From: Candidatus Thalassarchaeaceae archaeon
Lineage (GTDB): Archaea > Thermoplasmatota > Poseidoniia > Poseidoniales > Thalassarchaeaceae
Reading direction: 5' to 3'
DNA length: 64,000 nt
Assembly (NCBI GenBank): GCA_943841885.1
Contig: CALSZZ010000002.1
Location: 278,262-342,261, forward strand
The notes under the pieces were generated by a model. It was not told the origin of the DNA. It searched no databases and saw only the letters and a list, made by a program, of their open reading frames with translations. Below are positions 27,670 to 35,451 of the stretch, in pieces. The position numbers and the translations under genes were made by a program. Each line of letters begins with the position of its first letter. Position 1 is the first letter of the stretch.

Positions 27670-28635
27670 CTAAGGCATATAATCCCATTCTGTAGTATGA
27701 GGGAAAGGCGTATCCCAGCCCGTAACTCTTTGTATTGGACTTTCGAGATTGTAAAAGCATAACTCTTGGATCGAAGCAGAAAGTTCTGAACCGAAACCAC
27801 TTGTTTTGGGGGCTTCATGAACGATTACACATCTTCCAGTTTTTTTAATAGATTTAATTATTATATCTTTGTCCCAAGGTAAAAGAGTTTGTAAATCAAT
27901 TAAATCACAACTAATTCCAGAGTCAATTATTGCTCTTTCAGAAACGTGAACCATGGTCCCCCAAGCTATAACGGTACAATTTTCGCCTTCCATCGCTAAT
28001 CTGCCTTGTCCCAAAGGTATCTTGTAGTATTCTTCTGGAACTTCTGCTTCAGAATGATTTTTCCATGTTGGTACATCATGAGGATCTCCATAAAAAGGAC
28101 CCCTGTAACATCTTTTGGGCTCAAAGAAAATAACTGGATCATTTGATTCTATCGAACTAATCAATAAACCCTTAGAATTATATGGTGTTGAACAGTAAAC
28201 AACTTTTAATCCAGGGGTATGTGTAAACTGTGATTCGGGTGATTGAGAGTGATGATGTCCGCCTCTTATTCCTCCTCCCGCTGGAGTGCGTATTGTAATT
28301 GGACACCAAAATTCTCCTCCAGATCTATGTCTAATCTTAGCAATTTCATTTACTATTTGATCATAAGCAGGAAATATGTAATCAGCAAATTGTATTTCTA
28401 CAACCGGCCTAAGTCCATTAATTCCCATTCCAAACGCAATAGCAGCTATGCCGCCTTCAGATAACGGAGTGTCAAAAACGCGATGTTTACCAAATCTTTC
28501 CTGTAATCCATCACTAGTTCTAAAAACTCCTCCAAAATATCCTATGTCTTCACCGAATAATAACACATCTTCATCCTTATCAAGCATATTGTCGAGGGCA
28601 CTATTGACAGATTGAACCATATTCATTTCGACCAT
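27670..28635 (-). CDS. bkdA2: Branched-chain 2-oxoacid dehydrogenase E1 subunit beta
   Basis: E1-beta forms the thiamine-dependent decarboxylase with E1-alpha. The 321 residues match the BkdA2-type subunit: LFGEDIGYFGGVFRTSDGL near residue 25, GLRPVVEIQFADYIFPA near 74, GGHHHSQSPES near 123-133, DPVIFFEPKR near 165, and KTGRCVIVHEAPKTSGFG near 265. The frame stops early after TEWDYMP. A one-base shift near 27672 would continue as [16 protein letters not shown] to a stop at 27624, matching the C-terminus of bacterial BkdA2. The annotated end is therefore probably an error. The ATG overlaps the E1-alpha stop (TAATG). Confidence 0.93.
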   Translation of the reverse strand: MVEMNMVQSVNSALDNMLDKDEDVLLFGEDIGYFGGVFRTSDGLQERFGKHRVFDTPLSEGGIAAIAFGMGINGLRPVVEIQFADYIFPAYDQIVNEIAKIRHRSGGEFWCPITIRTPAGGGIRGGHHHSQSPESQFTHTPGLKVVYCSTPYNSKGLLISSIESNDPVIFFEPKRCYRGPFYGDPHDVPTWKNHSEAEVPEEYYKIPLGQGRLAMEGENCTVIAWGTMVHVSERAIIDSGISCDLIDLQTLLPWDKDIIIKSIKKTGRCVIVHEAPKTSGFGSELSASIQELCFYNLESPIQRVTGWDTPFPHTTEWDYMP

Positions 28636-29900
28636 TATTCAACACTCCATTTCTTCATTTCATCCCATTGTTCTTGAAGATGCCAGGGGACACTCTCGTA
28701 TACTTCTGTGAATATTGTATCAGAAGAAGGGTAAGGGCCATTTGCTAAGTCTCCATATTTTACTGCTTCCTTGTAAGCAGCAATAACTTCTTCATCTATT
28801 TTTAATTCTAATTCTTCTTGTTCCTTTTCTGTCCATTGAGAATTCTTAATTAGATGGTCTTTCAATCTTTTTATTGGATCTCCACCTGGCCAATATTCAT
28901 GTTCATTCGAAGGGCGATATCTAGAGGGATCGTCACTAGAACTATGAGCACCTGCTCTGTAAGTTAAAATTTCGATATGAGTTGCACCAAATCCCATTTT
29001 AGCCCTCTCTCGGGCCCATTTGGTAACCGAGTAAAGTGCTAAAAAATCATTACCATCTACTCTGAAACATGGGATTCCGTATGCCAATCCCCTTGTGGCA
29101 AAATTATTACTACCACTTGCGATGTTATAGTGCGTTGAAATTGCCCAGTGGTTATTTACTACATTTAATATCACAGGGGCTTTGAAAACACTGGCAAAAT
29201 TAAGTCCATAATGGTAGTCTCCTTCTGCGGAAGCACCATCTCCAATCCAAGTTATAGTTACTTCATCCAAACCTTTGTATTTAGAGGCCAATGCTACTCC
29301 AACCGCCTGACTAAATTGTGTCCCTACCGGACTGGAGATTGAGATAAAACGACCATCTTTGTATGTATAATGGACTGGCATTTGCCTACCTTTGACATTA
29401 TCTTCTACATTCCCGACACAATGACAAATCATACTCACCATATCTCTACCTCTGACAAATTGAGCACCAGGTTGACGATATGTGGGGAATATCCAATCTT
29501 CGTTATTCAGGGCCATAGTTTGTGCTATTGCAATACCTTCTTCTCCAAATGATTGCATATAAAATGATAACTTACCAGTTCTTTGCATCTTCATCATCCT
29601 ATCATCAAAAATTCGTAGACGAACCATATGTTCTAATCCTAATTTTAATTCTTCAAATGTTAAGTTAGGATTCCATTCTCCCATCGCTTCTCCTTTGTCA
29701 TTTAGAACTCTTACTAGTCCTACGGCGTGATTATATGTTTCATCTGCATCACAATCAAATTTTGGTTTTTTAAGATCCTTTGGATGCCATTTCCATGGTT
29801 CAAAAGAAGAAGAATCACCAGGCCTATGTGGTGCATCAGGGATGTGCAGAGGGATTTGTTCCTCCTCTGCTCTAGACATGTTATGCCCTACCCTATTCAT
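28635..29900 (-). CDS. bkdA1: Branched-chain 2-oxoacid dehydrogenase E1 subunit alpha
   Basis: E1-alpha binds thiamine diphosphate and decarboxylates 2-oxoacids from leucine, isoleucine and valine. The branched-chain type is shown by the N-terminal IPLHIPDAPHRPGD (near residues 16-29), LSFYMQSFGEEG (near 110), and the phosphorylation-loop-like YRAGAHSSSDDPSRYRP near 320. These match bacterial BkdA1 better than pyruvate dehydrogenase. The thiamine motif runs from GDG (220-222) to NN (about 248-250). An internal ATG at 29879 is an alternative start. It lies nine bases after lipA and overlaps E1-beta by one base. Confidence 0.94.
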   Translation of the reverse strand: MNRVGHNMSRAEEEQIPLHIPDAPHRPGDSSSFEPWKWHPKDLKKPKFDCDADETYNHAVGLVRVLNDKGEAMGEWNPNLTFEELKLGLEHMVRLRIFDDRMMKMQRTGKLSFYMQSFGEEGIAIAQTMALNNEDWIFPTYRQPGAQFVRGRDMVSMICHCVGNVEDNVKGRQMPVHYTYKDGRFISISSPVGTQFSQAVGVALASKYKGLDEVTITWIGDGASAEGDYHYGLNFASVFKAPVILNVVNNHWAISTHYNIASGSNNFATRGLAYGIPCFRVDGNDFLALYSVTKWARERAKMGFGATHIEILTYRAGAHSSSDDPSRYRPSNEHEYWPGGDPIKRLKDHLIKNSQWTEKEQEELELKIDEEVIAAYKEAVKYGDLANGPYPSSDTIFTEVYESVPWHLQEQWDEMKKWSVE

Positions 29901-29909
29901 CTTATTATA

Positions 29910-30971
29910 TTACTTTGTAATTACTGTCCTATCTGAGTTATGGTATGAAATATTTGATACCGCTGATCCAGTAGAACTTTTTATTGCTACAGGGATACCT
30001 CCATTTGATTCGTTAAACAACAAACCTGCTCTATAAGAGGAGCGTACCAAAGGTCCACTTGCTACTGCCTTGAAACCCATCTCTCTTGCCAAACCATCCC
30101 AAATAGCGAATTTTTCCGGTTCTGGAAATCGAGAAACTGGGAGATGCTTATGGCTCGGTTGGAGGTATTGCCCCAAAGTGATCATATCAACACCTGCCTT
30201 TCTTAGTAACTTCATAGCTTCGATAATTTCTTCATCAGTTTCGCCAATACCTACCATTATGCTTGATTTGATTTTAAGATCGGGCCTTAATTTTCGAGCC
30301 GTTCCAAGTACGGCCAATGATTGACTAAACGATGCTCTTGGATCTCTCACTGTGGAATCTAGTCTAGGTACACATTCAACATTATGGGCAAATACTTTCA
30401 GGGGTAATTTATCTAATAATATTTCTAATGCATCCAAATTACCATCTAAATCTGAACATAGTAATTCTAATCCAACATCAGGGTTTTCCTTTTTTACTTC
30501 AATAATACAGTTTCTGTAGTGTTCCGCACCGCCATCTTCTAAATCATCCCTGTTTACAACAGTAATCACTGCATATTCTAAACCCATATTTTTTATTGCA
30601 TCTGCTAGTTCTTTAGGCTCATTTTTGTTTAAATCCTCGGGAGTTTTTACTGTACCCACAGCACAAAACCTACAACCTCTTGTGCATACTTCGCCTGCAA
30701 TCATAAAAGTTGCAGTACCTCTACCCCAACAATCATGGATATTCGGACATTTTGCCTCCTCACAAACAGTGTTCAGTCCATGTTTTCTGACATTCATTCG
30801 GGCTTCATTAAATTTTTTCTGAGCATCACCTATCGGTAATGAAGTCTTAAACCAACTGGGGAGTCTTTTTCTATTCGCTTTCCGTTTTTCAATAGCATTC
30901 ATTTTTTTGTCTTTGGGAACTCGAAAATCTTCATTTTTGCCGCTTTCAACAATTGGAAGACGCGGCGCCAT
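29910..30971 (-). CDS. lipA: Lipoyl synthase
   Basis: LipA inserts two sulfurs into the octanoyl group bound to E2, using radical SAM chemistry. The 353-residue protein carries both iron-sulfur motifs: CEEAKCPNIHDCW (auxiliary cluster, near residues 69-81) and CTRGCRFCAV (radical SAM CxxxCxxC, near 96-105). The C-terminal RSSYRAG supplies the serine ligand of the auxiliary cluster. The first 30 residues are basic and variable, and ATG 30971 may be slightly long. It leads the minus-strand run through E1, E2, E3 and lipB, so substrate and cofactor enzymes are made together. Confidence 0.95.
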   Translation of the reverse strand: MAPRLPIVESGKNEDFRVPKDKKMNAIEKRKANRKRLPSWFKTSLPIGDAQKKFNEARMNVRKHGLNTVCEEAKCPNIHDCWGRGTATFMIAGEVCTRGCRFCAVGTVKTPEDLNKNEPKELADAIKNMGLEYAVITVVNRDDLEDGGAEHYRNCIIEVKKENPDVGLELLCSDLDGNLDALEILLDKLPLKVFAHNVECVPRLDSTVRDPRASFSQSLAVLGTARKLRPDLKIKSSIMVGIGETDEEIIEAMKLLRKAGVDMITLGQYLQPSHKHLPVSRFPEPEKFAIWDGLAREMGFKAVASGPLVRSSYRAGLLFNESNGGIPVAIKSSTGSAVSNISYHNSDRTVITK

Positions 30972-31063
30972 AGCACATCCAAAAGAACATAAACATTAAC
31001 TATTATCATACTTGTCTCTCTTATCTTCCTAAACCTTGTAAAAACTAGATGCTTCGGAGGAGC

Positions 31064-31825
31064 ATGAATCGGGGAACTGTAATAGTTACTGGAGGCGCCA
31101 AGAGGATTGGAAAAGCAATTTCGTTAAAACTTTCTTCGGATGGTTATTCAATAGCAATACATTATAATAAATCTTCAGAAGCTGCATTTAATTTAGTCAA
31201 AAAAATACAATCAATCGGAGGTGAAGCAGCTGCGTTTGATGCAGATTTAAACGACTCAGATGCTGTTTCTAAATTAATACCAAGAATAAAATCTGCCATG
31301 GGGCATATTTCAGGCGTTGTAAATAATGCTTCACTTTTTTCCTATGACGATATTTTGTCAATTACCGATGATACTTGGGATGATCACATGAATGTTAATG
31401 TCAAGTCACCAATCTTACTAATAAAAGGTTTATACAAATTAAATAATGGCAAATCCCAATCGTCCGTAGTTAATATTCTAGACCAAAAGATTTCAAATCC
31501 TAATCCTGATTACTTATCATATACTGCTTCTAAATTTGCTTTATTTGGTTTAACAGATACCTTGGCAAGAGGACTTGCCCCAAGTGTACGAGTTAATGCA
31601 GTTGCACCTGGGCATACAATTGCTAGTCCTGAACAATCTGAAACTGGTTTTTCAAAATCTCAATCTGAAACACCTTTAGGTGTTGGCCCTAGTCCTGAGG
31701 ATATTGCAGAATCAGTGTCATATCTTATGAAAGCAAAATCTGTAACGGGACAGATAATATTTGTTGATTCTGGAGAGAGATTTCTCTCTAGAAAGAGAGA
31801 TGTTGTCTTTGAGACGGAGAATTAG
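31064..31825 (+). CDS. FolM/pteridine-reductase-like short-chain dehydrogenase
   Basis: This SDR enzyme (253 residues from ATG 31064) has the NADPH loop VTGGAKRIGKAI near residue 6, whose Arg-Ile after Lys is typical of pteridine reductases and FolM. It also has VVNNASLF near 84 and the catalytic YTASK near 152. The C-terminal GERFLSRKRDV resembles FolM-type proteins. The next gene, one base away, is folB, which supports a role in reducing dihydrofolate or dihydromonapterin. A 3-oxoacyl-ACP reductase is the alternative. GGAGGA lies just upstream of 31064; the frame also allows ATG 31049. Confidence 0.82.
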   Translation: MNRGTVIVTGGAKRIGKAISLKLSSDGYSIAIHYNKSSEAAFNLVKKIQSIGGEAAAFDADLNDSDAVSKLIPRIKSAMGHISGVVNNASLFSYDDILSITDDTWDDHMNVNVKSPILLIKGLYKLNNGKSQSSVVNILDQKISNPNPDYLSYTASKFALFGLTDTLARGLAPSVRVNAVAPGHTIASPEQSETGFSKSQSETPLGVGPSPEDIAESVSYLMKAKSVTGQIIFVDSGERFLSRKRDVVFETEN

Positions 31826-31826
31826 T

Positions 31827-32225
31827 ATGAATCCTGTAAAAAATATCTTCTTACAAAATTTTAGTGATAAAAAGATTTTTCAGACTGTTTTCTTAGAATC
31901 TGCAATACGTCACATAGATATTGGAATTCATAATTTTGAAGTGGGCCATCCTCAGAGAATTCAGTTTGATATTTTTGTGGCAGTTGATAGTAATAGAGAA
32001 TTAGTAAATGATGATATTGATAACGCATTAAATTATGAATATCTAATTGAGATTATAGATTCTAAAATACAAGGAAAGAGAGTATCGCTTTTAGAAACAC
32101 TTGCTTATGATATTTTAGAGGATGTGCTATTGCCAGAGAAAGTTGTAGCAGCCACAGTAATTGTTTCAAAATTAGACATTCTAGACTCAGGTAAAATTGG
32201 ATGTTCCGTATCTAGGCTAAAATAA
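31827..32225 (+). CDS. folB: Dihydroneopterin aldolase-like protein
   Basis: FolB converts dihydroneopterin to 6-hydroxymethyl-dihydropterin, the FolP substrate precursor. The 132-residue protein has the FolB fold pattern: the N-terminal strand IRHIDIGIHNFEVGHPQRIQFDI and its central helix near NALNYEYLIEIIDS, where the tyrosine and the following residues match the family. VSLLETLAYDI carries the conserved glutamate. Length suits the family (about 120). ATG 31827 follows the SDR stop by one base; the frame upstream to 31761 overlaps that gene and is not needed. Confidence 0.83.
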   Translation: MNPVKNIFLQNFSDKKIFQTVFLESAIRHIDIGIHNFEVGHPQRIQFDIFVAVDSNRELVNDDIDNALNYEYLIEIIDSKIQGKRVSLLETLAYDILEDVLLPEKVVAATVIVSKLDILDSGKIGCSVSRLK

Positions 32226-32240
32226 TATCTTGTTATTCTA

Positions 32241-32325
32241 TGGTGCTGGGAGTGGGATTTGAACCCACGAAGGCCTTGCCACCGGAGCTTAAGTCCGGCC
32301 CCTTTGACCGCTCGGGTATCCCAGC
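32241..32325 (-). tRNA. tRNA-Leu (anticodon UAA)
   Basis: The minus strand folds into a class II tRNA. The seven-base acceptor stem is GCTGGGA paired with TCCCAGC, with discriminator A and an encoded CCA (32241-32243). The anticodon stem is CCGGA/TCCGG with loop CTTAAGC, so the anticodon is TAA, reading UUA codons. A long variable arm and the T arm GTGGG-TTCAAAT-CCCAC complete it. The long variable arm fits leucine. No intron is visible. It is convergent with folB and lies upstream of a surface protein gene on the other strand. Confidence 0.95.
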
Positions 32326-32441
32326 AAGCACAACGCCGAGGCTTCATGTTTTCAATCGAACTGATAATTTACTCTAAATTACGATGCATATAGTGTACTA
32401 ACTTCCCGAACGTTTTAACAATTTGATTATATCCGAAGAGC

Positions 32442-35372
32442 GTGTCTAATTCTCCTTCGCCGATTTTTACTCATCAGAGTACTAAAATAGCACTTTTTAT
32501 GACTTTGTTATTTTTAGTTCCACTTTATGCTCCATTTAACCAAAATTTAGAAGAAAATAGAGAATTTGAGAATAATTACTATGCATCTAAAGATACCAAT
32601 ATGTATAGATTATATTTCGCGGAAGAGATTTCTAATGATTCTGGGGGTGGAGACGGTTCAATCACTACTAAGGTCCCTGATGAAGGAGGGCAAAAAACAG
32701 GAAGTGTGTTGGATGAAACTATAGAATTCACAACTCCAAAATTACGTTCTTCTCTAGATTTCGAAACTCGTTCCTCAAGTAGTTCTGGTTACTACATCCC
32801 ATTATATTTATTTCTCAAGGCATCAGGGCCGAGTGGATCTAACGTTGAATGGACAATCACATTAAAGGCCTCAGGATCTCAAATAGGCACTGCATCTCTA
32901 AGCAATGAGGCCTGCGTTTCTGGCATAACAAGTAGTTGTGATGATTTTGATTATGAGTTATTTGAAATAGATGTAGGGTCAAGGGACCAATTCACCGTTT
33001 CTAAAGATGAAAGGTTAGAAGTTATTGTTGATGCATCTATGTCAGGTTGTGATGGAGGAGGATTATTTTCTTCATGCGAGGCTGAAATTGCATGGAATGA
33101 AATTGATGGAGATTCAAGATATTCAAGTATTGAAGTAGATGCCAATGCAATTTCTGATAGTTTAATTGTGTTACAGAGAGAAGGTTCAGAACTAGTAGAA
33201 GGGCCTGAGTTAACCTGGTATCCAAATGATGTCATTTCTGAGAGAACTATGCAATTTACTTTTGATGTCAAAAGTGCTTTTGGAAGATACGATATAGCCG
33301 ATGTAAAACTTTTGATGCGTGATCCAGATGGAAATTACAGAATTGATGAAGTAATACAATCTCAAGATAATGAGGATATTGAGGACACTTCTTCTGGAAT
33401 ATATGGTAAGTATTTGTGGACATATCCAAGTGGCTTACCTTCTGGGGAATATTCAGTTGAATTAGAAATAACTGATATCCAAGGGCATTCCGCTGTAATT
33501 GAGCACGAAAAAATCCAAATGAAACAATGGGGAGTAGCATTAAATCATAGATTTGATCAATATATAGAATTTATAGCACCGGGGGAAACTACACCAATAC
33601 CTCTCCAACTAGTTCATAGAGGAGATTCTACGAAATCAATGGATGTTGAGTTAAGTGTCCAAACTTCATTGGGTACTTCTTGGTTAGTAGAGTTTGACTC
33701 ACCAGGAGGATACACTCTAGATCGGGGTGGAGATATATTAAATCCAATTTTGTCATTAAGGGCCCCTGACGATTTGAGTAGGACGCCTGGTAAAATAAAA
33801 ATAACTGCTCAAGCAAAGGGACTGAATGATGATGGCAACTTAGCATTCGTACATTCAGAGTTGGAGCTGGATTTAGAAAAAATTGATGTTTATCAACCTC
33901 CTGAAATTTCCCTATGGTCTGAAGAACATGATGTAGCCATCGCCAACTCGACTAGGGGGGACTCTATTGATCCAGACATACCAAGATATGTTGAGTATGG
34001 GGAATTCAATCCATTTATTTTAGAAGTATTTAATACAGGTTTTGATGCAGATTCTTTTAGAATAGATATTTTGAAACGCTCAAAGGCTATTTTCCAGGTA
34101 TTTGATAATGATACTGGTAACAGAATTCTAGAAGATGAAGGGGATGGTACATTTCATATCTCATTATTAGAAAGGCATTCCACTCAAACCTTGAAATTTA
34201 GTATAAAACCTTCTGATGACAGAGAAGATTCAGATATCGGTCAAATTGAATTAGAAATAATCAGTGAAGGAAATGCATCTTTACGTTCCACCATTATTTT
34301 TACCATTCAAAGAACATTTGGGATAAGGGCAGAAGTATCTCAAGATTGTGATGGTACTCCTCTTGGGCAGATTGAGGTATCTCTTTGTGCACCTAATTCA
34401 GATAATCCTACTGTTGATCTAAGGGCTAGAATAACAAATACTATGGAAGACGATCAACCTTCAACCCAGTGGAGAATTCAAAATCCTGCCTCACTATTGA
34501 AAAATCTAGATATCAATCCAGTTTTTGGCCAATGGCAATTCACTGTTAAGGATAAAGACGGAATATCAGTACCAAGGGTCACTCTAGGTCCTAATGACTA
34601 TACTGAAGTTTTTGTAACAATCACACTGACAGATCAAGTTGAAGCCGGCAATCATACTTTGTATTTGAGAATAATAGAAGATACGGAAGATCCTGATCCA
34701 AGGTATTTTGATTTGCCTATAACATTTGAAATTGGCGAAGGAGATCCTGACTTAGAAATTGTTCAAGTTTCTCCAATTTCAAGATTCATCCCAGGTGAAC
34801 CTTACTCAATACAAATGAAAGTCCGTAATAAAGCCAACACTCCTATGACCGTTTTGTTAGATTCATCTGTAGAAGAAACAGGCTGGAGTATAACTATAGA
34901 AGGAAAATCTGGCTCACCCTTAATCGAATTAGATGCCTTCGATGAAGAAACTTTTACTGTTGAGGTATTGGTCCCAGAAGATGCGAATAATGGTGATAAA
35001 ATACCAATTTCAATTACTGCAACTCCCTTGGACACAGAACAAAGCTTTTCAGATGAATTCACAGATGAATTTCAACTTAATGCCGTTATAGAAATATCTT
35101 CGATTAAAGAAATAATAATCAATGAAATCACTCATCCAAGATTTTCAACAATGGTTTTCGCCTTAGTAGCAATTTTAATTATTTTTGCGGGAGTACAAAG
35201 TCGTATGAACAGGAGAAAATGGGCCACTCAGATGGCTTATTTGGAAATGTTATCTGATGGCGGGAATGAAGATGAAAACACACAAAATAATATTGATATC
35301 CCCGATCCTATAAAGGTAGTTGAAGACCCAACTCCTGAAAAATATGAACAAGATGATATAGAACTAGTTTGA
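32442..35372 (+). CDS. Large anchored surface protein, unknown function
   Basis: The 976-residue protein starts with GTG at 32442 and has a signal or anchor segment at about residues 16-33 (IALFMTLLFLVPLYAPF). Nearly 870 acidic, beta-rich residues follow, and then a C-terminal membrane helix near residues 904-922 and a 55-residue acidic cytoplasmic tail. The ectodomain contains repeated Ig-like or NEW3/CARDB-like units, for example YSIQMKVRNKANTPMTVLLD near 790. A cysteine cluster lies near residues 158-212. No catalytic motif is visible. It lies 79 bases before the 2979-residue protein, which suggests a shared surface role. Confidence 0.8.
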   Translation: MSNSPSPIFTHQSTKIALFMTLLFLVPLYAPFNQNLEENREFENNYYASKDTNMYRLYFAEEISNDSGGGDGSITTKVPDEGGQKTGSVLDETIEFTTPKLRSSLDFETRSSSSSGYYIPLYLFLKASGPSGSNVEWTITLKASGSQIGTASLSNEACVSGITSSCDDFDYELFEIDVGSRDQFTVSKDERLEVIVDASMSGCDGGGLFSSCEAEIAWNEIDGDSRYSSIEVDANAISDSLIVLQREGSELVEGPELTWYPNDVISERTMQFTFDVKSAFGRYDIADVKLLMRDPDGNYRIDEVIQSQDNEDIEDTSSGIYGKYLWTYPSGLPSGEYSVELEITDIQGHSAVIEHEKIQMKQWGVALNHRFDQYIEFIAPGETTPIPLQLVHRGDSTKSMDVELSVQTSLGTSWLVEFDSPGGYTLDRGGDILNPILSLRAPDDLSRTPGKIKITAQAKGLNDDGNLAFVHSELELDLEKIDVYQPPEISLWSEEHDVAIANSTRGDSIDPDIPRYVEYGEFNPFILEVFNTGFDADSFRIDILKRSKAIFQVFDNDTGNRILEDEGDGTFHISLLERHSTQTLKFSIKPSDDREDSDIGQIELEIISEGNASLRSTIIFTIQRTFGIRAEVSQDCDGTPLGQIEVSLCAPNSDNPTVDLRARITNTMEDDQPSTQWRIQNPASLLKNLDINPVFGQWQFTVKDKDGISVPRVTLGPNDYTEVFVTITLTDQVEAGNHTLYLRIIEDTEDPDPRYFDLPITFEIGEGDPDLEIVQVSPISRFIPGEPYSIQMKVRNKANTPMTVLLDSSVEETGWSITIEGKSGSPLIELDAFDEETFTVEVLVPEDANNGDKIPISITATPLDTEQSFSDEFTDEFQLNAVIEISSIKEIIINEITHPRFSTMVFALVAILIIFAGVQSRMNRRKWATQMAYLEMLSDGGNEDENTQNNIDIPDPIKVVEDPTPEKYEQDDIELV

Positions 35373-35419
35373 TTATTTCTAGGATATGTATGAACTACGC
35401 TCCATTCTTCTTAAGACCC

Positions 35420-35427
35420 TTATAATT
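35420..35427 (+). promoter_or_regulatory. Candidate TATA box for the 2979-residue protein gene
   Basis: TTATAATT lies 25 bases before the ATG at 35452. With the usual archaeal spacing the transcript would start almost at the ATG, so the message would be leaderless or nearly so. This is a sequence match only. Confidence 0.45.
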
Positions 35428-35451
35428 ACGGCATAGATTCAGGGTAGTTTT

